Source: Alkalimonas cellulosilytica (GTDB lineage: Bacteria > Pseudomonadota > Gammaproteobacteria > Enterobacterales > Alteromonadaceae). From it: a stretch of 64,000 nt of DNA. Where the stretch lies: assembly GCF_036325985.1 (NCBI RefSeq), contig NZ_JAUHLI010000001.1, positions 62,001 through 126,000 of the forward strand. Reading direction: 5' to 3'. Of this stretch, positions 50,091 to 58,511 are shown piece after piece (position 1 is the first letter of the stretch; every line of letters begins with the position of its first letter). Below the pieces are notes generated by a model. That model worked only from the letters and a program-made list of their open reading frames with translations, did no database searches and had not been told where the DNA came from. Both the position numbers and the translations under genes were made by a program.

Positions 50091-50756
50091 ATGTATCAGC
50101 ATCGTAACCTCTGTGGTGATCGGATTGACCTGCCCGTTGGCAAAGTCGTGTGCATTGGTCAGAATTACCAGGATCATATTGCCGAAATGAAAAGTCAGGT
50201 CGCTGCCGAAGCTTTATTTTTTATCAAGCCAGCTACGGCCCTTGCCGATTTAACCCAGCCGGTCGCGATCCCACTTCATCATGGTGCTGTGCATAATGAA
50301 ACCGAACTGGCCGTATTGATCAAGGCACCGTTGCAAAAGGCATCGGTTGAGCAGGTGGCGCCAGCCATTTGGGGGTACAGCCTGGCGCTGGACTTGACGC
50401 TGCGTGATATTCAAACTGAGCTGAAACGGCTGGGACGCCCGTGGGAGATTGCCAAAGGCTTTGATGGCGCTTGCCCGGTTGGTCCTTTTGTACCGCAAGC
50501 ACAGGTGAAGCACCCGCAGCAGCTGGATTTTAGTTTGCTAGTCAATGACGAGCTGCGCCAATCCGGCACCACGGCCACGATGATCCGTGGTATTCATCAG
50601 ATGATCAGTGAAATGTCGCAGTGGTTTACCCTGCAACCGGGCGATATTGTGCTGACCGGTACGCCTGCAGGGGTGGGGCCTTTACAGCCAGGAGACCGCC
50701 TGGTCTTGCAGCTGGCCGACTTGTTGAGCCTGCACACTGAAGTGGTGGCAGCATGA
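50091..50756 (+). CDS. ycgM: Fumarylacetoacetate hydrolase family protein YcgM
   Basis: A 221-residue FAH-fold protein. Key features are VCIGQNYQDHIAEM at the start, the metal ligands in HNETELAVLI and ALDLTLRDIQ, and the C-terminal GDIVLTGTPAGVGPL. Family members act as oxaloacetate tautomerases, acylpyruvases or decarboxylases; YcgM-type proteins have been linked to acylpyruvate cleavage. It overlaps ycgN as ATGA. Confidence 0.94.
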   Translation: MYQHRNLCGDRIDLPVGKVVCIGQNYQDHIAEMKSQVAAEALFFIKPATALADLTQPVAIPLHHGAVHNETELAVLIKAPLQKASVEQVAPAIWGYSLALDLTLRDIQTELKRLGRPWEIAKGFDGACPVGPFVPQAQVKHPQQLDFSLLVNDELRQSGTTATMIRGIHQMISEMSQWFTLQPGDIVLTGTPAGVGPLQPGDRLVLQLADLLSLHTEVVAA

Positions 50757-51256
50757 GTGTGACCGAACGTTTTTGGGAACAGAAATCTCTGGCCGAGATG
50801 ACGCCGCAGGAGTGGGAAGCCGTCTGCGATGGCTGCGCCAAATGTTGCCTGAATAAGTTTATCGATGATGAAGGCCCTGAGCTGGATTTTTTGCCGACCG
50901 ATCAGTTGCAAGAAGGCGAGCAGGTGCATTATACCAATATTGCCTGTCGTTATTTAAATTCGCACAAATGCGAATGCACCGAATATCAAAACCGGACCGC
51001 TCTGGTACCTGACTGCATTCAATTGACCAAAGACAACCTGAAAGACATCTTTTTTATGCCGCCTTCCTGCAGTTATCGACGCTTGCATGAAGGCAGAGGC
51101 TTACCAAGCTGGCATCCACTGCTGAACAATGGTAAAAAAAGCCTGATGCATAAAAAACAAATGTCGGTGCGCAACAAAACCATTTCGGAAGCTCAGGTCA
51201 ATTTGCATGACTTTGAAGATTTCATTGTGCGCTGGCCACTGAACGACCTTGATTGA
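50753..51256 (+). CDS. ycgN: YcgN family cysteine-cluster protein
   Basis: A 167-residue UPF0260/YcgN protein. Conserved cysteines are in CDGCAKCC, IACRYLNSHKCECTEY, DCIQL and PPSCSYRRLHEGRGLPSWHPL, consistent with binding a metal ion or iron-sulfur cluster. Order ycgL-ycgM-ycgN next to min matches E. coli. Function unknown. Confidence 0.95.
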   Translation: MSVTERFWEQKSLAEMTPQEWEAVCDGCAKCCLNKFIDDEGPELDFLPTDQLQEGEQVHYTNIACRYLNSHKCECTEYQNRTALVPDCIQLTKDNLKDIFFMPPSCSYRRLHEGRGLPSWHPLLNNGKKSLMHKKQMSVRNKTISEAQVNLHDFEDFIVRWPLNDLD

Positions 51257-51262
51257 GGGTAA

Positions 51263-54200
51263 ATGCGCTTAAAGCAGATCCGGCTGGCGGGGTTTAAGTC
51301 CTTCGTTGACGCAACTTCTGTGCCTTTCCCGCAGCAAATGACGGCTGTGGTTGGCCCCAATGGCTGCGGTAAATCCAATGTGATTGACGCGGTGCGCTGG
51401 GTGCTGGGGGAAAGCTCGGCCAAAAATCTGCGCGGTGATGCTATGACCGATGTTATTTTTAATGGCTCGTCACAGCGCAAACCCGTGTCACAGGCCTCGG
51501 TTGAACTGGTGTTTGAAAATACTCAGGGCCGGGTACAGGGCTCGATGGCGGATCGCAGTGAGATAGCGATCAAGCGCTTAGTGACCCGAGATGCGCAATC
51601 CAGCTATTTCCTCAATGGCAGCAAGTGCCGCCGCCGTGATATCACCGATATCTTTTTAGGGACCGGCCTTGGGCCACGTAGCTATGCCATTATCGAGCAG
51701 GGCATGATTTCCCGCTTGATTGAGTCCAAGCCGCAGGAACTGCGGGTGTTTATCGAAGAAGCAGCCGGTATTTCCAAGTACAAAGAGCGACGGCGTGAAA
51801 CCGAAAATCGTATCCGGCATACCCGGGATAATCTGGATCGTTTATCCGATGTGCGGGAAGAGCTCGGCAAAAACCTCGACAAACTGAAACGCCAGGCCAG
51901 TGCTGCAGAGCGTTACAAAGAGCTAAAAGCCCGTGAGCGCGCTCTAAAAGCGGAGGTGACCGCGTTACGCTGGCTCAAATTTCACCAGTTACAAACCCAA
52001 CTGGAACAGCAACTGGCCGCCGAGGAAACCGAGCTGGAAAAGTTTCAGGCGGCGCAGATGGGCGATCAGCGGGTGCTGATTGAGCTGAAAGAGCAGCAGC
52101 AGGACCTGCGTCAGCAGCAGACCATTGAGCAGGAAAGCTTTTACCGGCTTGGTGCTGAAATCAGCCGTATCGAGCAGCAACTGCTGCATCAGCGTCAGCA
52201 GCGACAGCAGCGCAGTTCAGAGCTGGATAAAGTGCAGCAGCAACTGCAGGACGCCAAAGCCCATCTGACCTTGGAGCAGCAGCAACTGGAAGAGCAGCAG
52301 GCTTTGTTGGAAGAAATCCTGCCCGAGCAGGCTCTTTGTGAAGAACAAGTGACCTTGTTGCAACAACAACTCGAAAGCCTGGAACAAACTCAGGAACAGG
52401 TGGAGCAGGATTGGCAAAGCTGGCAGCAACAGCAGTTTCAGCTTGAGCGCCAGCAGCAGCAATGGCAGTTGCAGCTCAGCAATATCCAACAACAACAAAG
52501 CCAGCAGCAACAGCGTGAGATACGCTTGCAACAGCAGCTTGCTGAGTTACAGCAACAGCTTGCCGTCGATGCCGGCAGTGAGTGTGAACAAAGCTGGCAC
52601 CAGGCCAAGGCTAGCACAGAACAGATGCGCATCGTGTTGCAGCAAAGCGAGTTGCAATTGTCTAACACACAGCAGGATCTGCAGCAGTGGCAGCGCCAGC
52701 AAGACCGGCTGCAACTGCAGTTGCAGCAGCTCAGCCAGGAGCAAAGTAAGCTGCAACAGGCACAGCAACAAGCCAATCAGCAGCAATTGATCAGTCAGTT
52801 GCAGGTGGAGCCAGGTTGGGCGGAAGCCGTCAGTCTGGCACTTGGCGCCTTACAGCATGCCAGTATAAGCCCGCACTGGCCAGATACGTTAAGCCAGACA
52901 CTGTTGCTAACCCAGCCAGTCACCGCGCCAACAAAGCCAGCAGGCCCTTGCCTGGCAGATAAAGTACAGGGCGTAGCCATCCCGGATTATTTTTATCGCA
53001 TTCTGTTGGTGGACACAGATGCCAGTGCCCAGCAACAACTGCAGAGTTTAGCGACAGGGTACACCCTGATGACAGCCAGTGGCCATTGGTATGGGCCTAA
53101 CTGGTGTTTGCTGGCCGGACTGGACGAGCAAGACAGTTATCTGGCGCGGGCCGAGCGACTGCAGCAGCTACGCAGTGAGCAAAGTGATTTAGCCCAGCAA
53201 GAGCAAACCGTATTCGCCGAGCTTGAAGCTGCCAGCACGCTACTGAGCCAACAGCAGCAACAGGTTGCCAGCAACAAGCAGGCACTGCAGCAAAGCGAGC
53301 AACTGGAGCAGGAAGCTCGTACCCAATGGCTGTTGCGGCAGCAGCAAATGCAGCAATGGCAGCAGCACAGCCAGCAGCTGGAGCAAGAGCTGGCGCAACT
53401 GGCATCGCAGGGTGAAGAGACGCTGCTGCAGCAAGAGACGTTGACAGAGCAGTTGCTGCAGCAGGATGAGCTGCTGCTGCAGCATCAAAGCCAGGAGTCC
53501 AGCCTGGCACAACAGCGGCAAGAACTGCAGCAGCAACTACGGCAGCAGCGGTCCAGGCTGGAACAGCAGCAGCAACAGTTGCAGCAGTTGACGGTACAAC
53601 GGACCAGTGGACAGCATCAGTTGCAGCTGCTGCAGCAAAACCTGGTGCGCAGCCGGCAGCAGCAACAGCAGCTGCAGGAGCGTGAGCAACAGCTGTTGCA
53701 GCATGATGAGGACGATGAACCCGACTTGGTGTTGCATGAGTCGTTGCAAGAGGCCCTGCTGCAGCGGGAAAGCGCAGAGACACAATTGCAGCAGCTGCAA
53801 AATCAGCTGTCAGAGTGTGAACAAAAAATGCGCGAGCTGGAGCAAGGCCAGCACAGTATCTTGCAGCTGGTGAATCAGAAGCGTCAGCAGCTCGAGTCGC
53901 TGAAGCTGGATGCGGAAGGGCATCGCATTCGGGCCAACAATATGCTGGAACTTCTGCAAGAGCAGAAGGTCCAGTTAAAACAAGTGCTGGAGCAGTTAGC
54001 GACGGATGCGGATGAGCAAAAACTGCAAACGGAGTTGGATAAAACCAGCGATGCCATCAGCCGGCTGGGTGCCATTAACCTGGCGGCGATTGATGAATAC
54101 CAGCAGCAAGCCGAGCGGAAAAGTTACCTGGACAGTCAGCACCAGGATTTAACCGATGCACTGGAAACGCTGGAAACAGCGATCCGTAAAATAGACCGGG

Positions 54201-54682
54201 AAACCCGCCAGCGCTTTAAAGACACCTTCGAGCGGGTCGACCGTGGGCTACGCGAGCTGTTTCCAAAGGTATTTGGCGGTGGCAGTGCTTACCTGGAATT
54301 GACCGACGATGACTTGCTGGAAACCGGCGTTAGCATCATGGCCCGGCCACCAGGAAAAAAAAACAGCACCATTCATTTGCTGTCGGGTGGTGAAAAGGCG
54401 CTAACCGCATTATCATTGGTGTTTTCGATTTTCCAACTGAATCCAGCACCTTTTTGTATGTTGGATGAAGTCGATGCACCTTTGGATGATGCCAATGTCG
54501 GACGTTTCTGCAATCTTGTACGGGAAATGTCGGAAACGGTACAATTTATCTATATTAGTCATAACAAAATAGCCATGGAGATGGCAGCTCAACTGATGGG
54601 CGTGACCATGCAGGAACCTGGTGTGTCCAGGGTGGTCGCAGTCGATGTTGATGATGCAGTAAAAATGGCTGAAGCCTCTTAG
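51263..54682 (+). CDS. smc: Chromosome segregation protein SMC
   Basis: A 1139-residue SMC ATPase for chromosome compaction. Walker A is VVGPNGCGKSNVID (about residue 30), the signature LLSGGEKALTALSLVF and Walker B FCMLDEVDAPLDD are in the C-terminal head. Between them are two long coiled coils separated by a hinge at about residues 510-625 (VEPGWAEAVSLALGALQ). The coils are extraordinarily rich in glutamine (runs such as QQQQQWQLQLSNIQQQQSQQ), encoded by CAG/CAA repeats. The hinge is less conserved than usual. It begins 6 bases after ycgN and is followed by zipA and ligA as in Pseudomonas-type genomes. Confidence 0.95.
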   Translation: MRLKQIRLAGFKSFVDATSVPFPQQMTAVVGPNGCGKSNVIDAVRWVLGESSAKNLRGDAMTDVIFNGSSQRKPVSQASVELVFENTQGRVQGSMADRSEIAIKRLVTRDAQSSYFLNGSKCRRRDITDIFLGTGLGPRSYAIIEQGMISRLIESKPQELRVFIEEAAGISKYKERRRETENRIRHTRDNLDRLSDVREELGKNLDKLKRQASAAERYKELKARERALKAEVTALRWLKFHQLQTQLEQQLAAEETELEKFQAAQMGDQRVLIELKEQQQDLRQQQTIEQESFYRLGAEISRIEQQLLHQRQQRQQRSSELDKVQQQLQDAKAHLTLEQQQLEEQQALLEEILPEQALCEEQVTLLQQQLESLEQTQEQVEQDWQSWQQQQFQLERQQQQWQLQLSNIQQQQSQQQQREIRLQQQLAELQQQLAVDAGSECEQSWHQAKASTEQMRIVLQQSELQLSNTQQDLQQWQRQQDRLQLQLQQLSQEQSKLQQAQQQANQQQLISQLQVEPGWAEAVSLALGALQHASISPHWPDTLSQTLLLTQPVTAPTKPAGPCLADKVQGVAIPDYFYRILLVDTDASAQQQLQSLATGYTLMTASGHWYGPNWCLLAGLDEQDSYLARAERLQQLRSEQSDLAQQEQTVFAELEAASTLLSQQQQQVASNKQALQQSEQLEQEARTQWLLRQQQMQQWQQHSQQLEQELAQLASQGEETLLQQETLTEQLLQQDELLLQHQSQESSLAQQRQELQQQLRQQRSRLEQQQQQLQQLTVQRTSGQHQLQLLQQNLVRSRQQQQQLQEREQQLLQHDEDDEPDLVLHESLQEALLQRESAETQLQQLQNQLSECEQKMRELEQGQHSILQLVNQKRQQLESLKLDAEGHRIRANNMLELLQEQKVQLKQVLEQLATDADEQKLQTELDKTSDAISRLGAINLAAIDEYQQQAERKSYLDSQHQDLTDALETLETAIRKIDRETRQRFKDTFERVDRGLRELFPKVFGGGSAYLELTDDDLLETGVSIMARPPGKKNSTIHLLSGGEKALTALSLVFSIFQLNPAPFCMLDEVDAPLDDANVGRFCNLVREMSETVQFIYISHNKIAMEMAAQLMGVTMQEPGVSRVVAVDVDDAVKMAEAS

Positions 54683-54700
54683 AATCAAAAGGATCCGGGA

Positions 54701-55591
54701 ATGGCGAGTGAATTACGTTTAGCGCTTTTTATTTTGATAGCCTTAGCCATTGGTGCTTTGTTGCTCCATGGCCTCTGGACGGTGCGAAAAAATGCCGCTC
54801 AGAAACACCGGTATTATCCTGGCAAGGATGACAGCAGCGATTCAGCTGCCGGCAGTGCCGGTAGCGATGGCTTCGATGAATTTGGGGTGGGCAAAGTACG
54901 GGTGATCCGTAAAGGTGCTAGTCAGCCCGAGCAGGATCGCTCATTCAGTGGGCCTGCTGAGCCGGATTCAGAGCCAGCCGAAGTGCAGAACCAATTCAAC
55001 TTTGATGAGCCCACGGACCCGCAGCTGAATTTCAGTGCGCTGGATGCAGATGAAGAACGCACGCCAGCAGCATCAGGCACAGACAGCGGTGCTGCCGCGC
55101 AGCATGAGCAACGTGTGGCGTCTGCAGACGACGAGACCAACCAGGCAGGAGCGGCTCCTTCTGAAGTCCTGATCCTCTATGTATTACTGCCGGAAGGGCG
55201 GGAAATTAAGGGGCAGGATTTGTTGCCATTGCTGCTTACCCTGGGCTTTAAATTTGGCGAGATGGATATTTTCCACCGTCATCAGGACAGTGCTGGCTCA
55301 GGCGAGGTGCTGTTTAGTCTGGCCAATATGTTTAATCCGGGTACCTTTGATATTGAGCAGATGGATAAAATTACCACCCGTGGGATCAGCCTGTTTATGA
55401 CCTTGCCAGGCCCTGGTGAACCGCTGCAAAACTTCAATTTGATGAACAATGCTGCCAAGAAAATTGCCGAAGAGTTTGGCGGTCAGGTGCTGGATGGCCA
55501 GCGCAGTGTACTGACGGTACAAACCGTGCGGCATTATGTAGAAAAAATCCGCGAGTTTCAGCGCCAGCAACTGATCCGCGGCGCCCGTTGA
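54701..55591 (+). CDS. zipA: Cell division protein ZipA
   Basis: A 296-residue division protein that tethers FtsZ to the inner membrane. One N-terminal membrane helix (residues 4-24, ALFILIALAIGALLLHGLW) leads to a charged and Pro/Ala/Glu-rich linker (25-155), then the FtsZ-binding domain (155-290) with EVLFSLANMFNPGTFDIEQM and ISLFMTLPGPGEPLQNFNLM. It lies 18 bases after smc. Confidence 0.95.
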   Translation: MASELRLALFILIALAIGALLLHGLWTVRKNAAQKHRYYPGKDDSSDSAAGSAGSDGFDEFGVGKVRVIRKGASQPEQDRSFSGPAEPDSEPAEVQNQFNFDEPTDPQLNFSALDADEERTPAASGTDSGAAAQHEQRVASADDETNQAGAAPSEVLILYVLLPEGREIKGQDLLPLLLTLGFKFGEMDIFHRHQDSAGSGEVLFSLANMFNPGTFDIEQMDKITTRGISLFMTLPGPGEPLQNFNLMNNAAKKIAEEFGGQVLDGQRSVLTVQTVRHYVEKIREFQRQQLIRGAR

Positions 55592-55597
55592 TACCTG

Positions 55598-55635
55598 GCA
55601 GGCAGCGTCAGGCTGCCTGCTGTTGGTTTGTTTTT
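55598..55635 (+). terminator. Terminator-like hairpin between zipA and ligA
   Basis: A perfect 9-base stem GCAGGCAGC/GCTGCCTGC (55598-55606, 55612-55620) with a five-base loop is followed by the T-rich TGTTGGTTTGTTTTT. It lies 7 bases after the zipA stop and 17 before the ligA start, so it may reduce transcription into ligA. Confidence 0.65.
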
Positions 55636-55651
55636 AAGTGAGCACCCTGCC

Positions 55652-57685
55652 ATGACCACCCCGACGCAGTCCGATGTCGAGCAACTGCAGCAGCAGTTGA
55701 ACCAATACAGTTATGAATACTATGTGCTGGATCAGCCGAGCGTACCGGATGCCGAGTACGATCGGCTGTTTCGCCAGCTGCAAGCCTGGGAGCAACAATG
55801 CCCAGAGTGGATACAACCAGACTCGCCCACCCAGCGGGTAGGCGAAAAGCCACTGGGGCAGTTTGCCCAGGTGCAGCATCAGGTGCCGATGTTGTCACTG
55901 GATAATGCGTTTGGTGAGGATGACTTTCTGGCGTTCTGTAAACGCATGGCGGACCGGTTGGATTTCAGCGGCGACTTTCATTTTTGCTGCGAGCCGAAAC
56001 TGGATGGCCTGGCCGTCAGTATTCGTTATGAGCAAGGCATGCTGGTGCAGGCCGCCACCCGGGGCGATGGCAGCACCGGCGAGGACATTACCAACAATGT
56101 TCGTACCATCCGGGCGTTGCCGCTTAAGCTGCGAGGCAAGGGCTGGCCTGAAGTACTGGAAGTACGGGGGGAAGTCTTTATGCCCCTGGCAGGGTTTGAG
56201 CGCATGAACGAGGCTGCCCGGTTGCGTGGTGACAAGGTGTTTGCCAATCCACGCAATGCCGCGGCCGGTAGCTTGAGGCAGTTGGATCCTGCGATTACCG
56301 CCAGCCGGCCACTGATGTTTTATGCTTACGGTGTAGGCGAGGTGCAAGACAGCACGGCCAAGCTTGATAGCAGCAGCCACTATCAGCGGCTGCAACAGTT
56401 AAAAGACTGGGGCTTTCCGGTGTGTCCGGAAATTAGCGCCGTGCAGGGAGCCGACGCCGTGCTGGCTTATTACCAGCATATTGCAGAGCGTCGGGCCAGC
56501 CTGCCTTATGAAATTGATGGGGTGGTGGTGAAAGTCGACAGCCTGGCGCAGCAGAGGGCACTTGGCTTTGTTGCCCGGGCGCCACGTTGGGCCATTGCCT
56601 TTAAATTTCCTGCCCAGGAACAGCTCACCACCTTGCTGGATGTGGAGTTTCAGGTGGGCCGTACCGGTGCTATTACGCCGGTAGCTCGCCTTGCCCCGGT
56701 GCTGGTGGGTGGGGTGACGGTTAGCAATGCGACCTTGCACAATCAGGATGAGATCAATCGGCTGAATGTGCAGATTGGCGATACGGTGACGGTGCGCCGG
56801 GCGGGGGATGTGATCCCACAAATTGTTGCGGTGTTGCCGGAACGTCGGCCAGCCGACAGCCAGCCGATTGTGTTCCCAACCGAGTGCCCGGTCTGTCAGT
56901 CCCGCATCGAGCGGGTAGAAGGCGAAGCCGTGGCGCGTTGTACCGGCGGCCTCTACTGCGCAGCTCAGCGTAAAGAAGCGCTGAAACACTTTGTTGCCCG
57001 TAAAGCGCTGGATATTGATGGCCTGGGCGACAAGTTGATAGAACAATTGGTTGATCAGCAACTGGTGCAAACCCCGGCTGATATTTTTCGGCTGGATTTA
57101 CCGGCACTGCTTGGTCTGGAGCGGATGGCCGAAAAATCGGCCACTAAGTTGCTGCAGGCGATTGAGGCCGCTAAAAGTACCACTTTACCTCGCTTTATTT
57201 ATGCGCTGGGCATCCGTGAAGTCGGCGAGGCTACGGCGTTAAATCTGGCGCAGCACTTTGGTGATCTCAACGCTATCATGCAGGCTGATGAAACTGCGCT
57301 GCAGGAAGTACCGGATGTCGGGGCTGTGGTAGCGCAGCATCTGGCCGCATTTTTCCAGGAACCGCACAACCAACAAGTAATTGAAGCGCTACTGGCGGTT
57401 GGCATGCACTGGCCTGCTATTGAATTGCAAGCGGCCAGTGAGCAGCCGCTGGCCGGGCAAACGGTGGTGCTGACCGGTACCCTCAGCAGCATGGGGCGGG
57501 ATGACGCCAAAGCACGCTTGCAACGTTTGGGAGCCAAGGTCTCAGGCTCGGTTTCGAAAAAAACCTATGCCGTCATTGCCGGGGAGAATGCCGGCTCCAA
57601 GCTGACCAAAGCCGCTGAACTGGATGTAGCGATCTGGGATGAAGCGCGAATGCAGGCTTTATTTACTGAATACGGGGTCGATTGA
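55652..57685 (+). CDS. ligA: NAD-dependent DNA ligase LigA
   Basis: A 677-residue replicative ligase. Order of parts: Ia domain (YSYEYYVLDQPSVPDAEYD), adenylation domain with catalytic Lys116 in CEPKLDGLAVS, OB fold, C4 zinc finger (CPVC...C...C), HhH domain with LGIREVGEATA, and a C-terminal BRCT domain (LAGQTVVLTGTLSSMGRDDAK). I start at ATG 55652 (GTGAG upstream); a TTG eight codons earlier lies in the T-run of the zipA hairpin. Full length. Confidence 0.97.
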   Translation: MTTPTQSDVEQLQQQLNQYSYEYYVLDQPSVPDAEYDRLFRQLQAWEQQCPEWIQPDSPTQRVGEKPLGQFAQVQHQVPMLSLDNAFGEDDFLAFCKRMADRLDFSGDFHFCCEPKLDGLAVSIRYEQGMLVQAATRGDGSTGEDITNNVRTIRALPLKLRGKGWPEVLEVRGEVFMPLAGFERMNEAARLRGDKVFANPRNAAAGSLRQLDPAITASRPLMFYAYGVGEVQDSTAKLDSSSHYQRLQQLKDWGFPVCPEISAVQGADAVLAYYQHIAERRASLPYEIDGVVVKVDSLAQQRALGFVARAPRWAIAFKFPAQEQLTTLLDVEFQVGRTGAITPVARLAPVLVGGVTVSNATLHNQDEINRLNVQIGDTVTVRRAGDVIPQIVAVLPERRPADSQPIVFPTECPVCQSRIERVEGEAVARCTGGLYCAAQRKEALKHFVARKALDIDGLGDKLIEQLVDQQLVQTPADIFRLDLPALLGLERMAEKSATKLLQAIEAAKSTTLPRFIYALGIREVGEATALNLAQHFGDLNAIMQADETALQEVPDVGAVVAQHLAAFFQEPHNQQVIEALLAVGMHWPAIELQAASEQPLAGQTVVLTGTLSSMGRDDAKARLQRLGAKVSGSVSKKTYAVIAGENAGSKLTKAAELDVAIWDEARMQALFTEYGVD

Positions 57686-58017
57686 TGGATTGGCTGCATG
57701 AACTGTTGTTGCAATGGGGCGCCTTGTTCCGGCCCTACGTGCGGGATATTGCCCTGGCGATGGTCGCGACCAGTCTGGTGGTGTTTGGCGATGACATCAA
57801 CCGCTTTATTCGTCGCCAGGTGGCGGGGTTGCACTTTTTTTGGCGCACGCTGATTTTTGTGCTGGTGTGCGCTTTTGGCTATGGCGCTTTTACGCTCTTC
57901 GTAACCCCGGTGGTCGCCAGGCAATTAGCCAGCTTAAACAATCTTTGGCTGCCCTGGGTGACTTTGGGCATCTTTACCCTGCTTGGCATCTTAGCCCAGC
58001 GCAGGCGGCAGGCCTGA
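57685..58017 (+). CDS. DUF3392 membrane protein
   Basis: A 110-residue membrane protein with three hydrophobic helices and the DUF3392 core (YVRDIALAMVATSLVVFGDDINRF, WLPWVTLGIFTLLGIL). Its ATG overlaps the ligA stop (TGATG), so it is coupled to ligA. Function unknown. Confidence 0.87.
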   Translation: MDWLHELLLQWGALFRPYVRDIALAMVATSLVVFGDDINRFIRRQVAGLHFFWRTLIFVLVCAFGYGAFTLFVTPVVARQLASLNNLWLPWVTLGIFTLLGILAQRRRQA

Positions 58018-58496
58018 TGAAGCCGCCCTTGCTGTGGCCGCTGGATGAAGATGGGCTGGTGGCTCTGCCGCTGCGGTTGTATCTGCTGTTGCTGTTGCTG
58101 CTGCGGCCCATTCTGAGCTGGATCCTGGCGCTGACCATCCCGGAGCAAAAAGGTGAAATGCTGGCTTTCTTTTATCCGGATCAGCAGCAATTTTGGTTGG
58201 CCTGTTTACTGGCTCTGCCGACCCTGTTGCTTTGTGTCGCGTTAACGCAGCGCCGCCCCAAGGGCCATAGCGGTTGGTTTCGTATCTGGCGTTTTGGCAA
58301 ATGGTTGCTGCTGGCTAGCCTGATCCCGGATTTGACTCTGACCATCCGTGCTTTACCGCCTTACGTCGCAGTGGAGCAACCCTGGTTGCTGCTGGCCCCT
58401 TCCTTATTGGTGATTGGCGGCCTCTGGTTACTGCGCAGCCGGCGGGTACCGGTTATTTTCAACGAGTGGCCAGAGCCAGCACCGGCCAAAAAATAG
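58017..58496 (+). CDS. DUF2919 (YfeZ-like) membrane protein
   Basis: A 159-residue membrane protein with four hydrophobic helices and the DUF2919 pattern: PPLLWPLDEDGLVALPLRLY at the start, RPILSWILALTIP and a long C-terminal helix. Its ATG overlaps the preceding stop (TGATG). Function unknown. An in-frame extension of 59 codons upstream is the previous gene read in another frame. Confidence 0.85.
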   Translation: MKPPLLWPLDEDGLVALPLRLYLLLLLLLRPILSWILALTIPEQKGEMLAFFYPDQQQFWLACLLALPTLLLCVALTQRRPKGHSGWFRIWRFGKWLLLASLIPDLTLTIRALPPYVAVEQPWLLLAPSLLVIGGLWLLRSRRVPVIFNEWPEPAPAKK

Positions 58497-58511
58497 GCGC
58501 TGCCGCTGTTT

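Noticed and set aside
52200..53900. Long leucine-, alanine- or cysteine-rich reading frames on the minus strand and in other frames
   Set aside because: They are complements and shifted readings of the CAG/CTG-rich smc coiled-coil sequence, with repetitive composition and no start signals.
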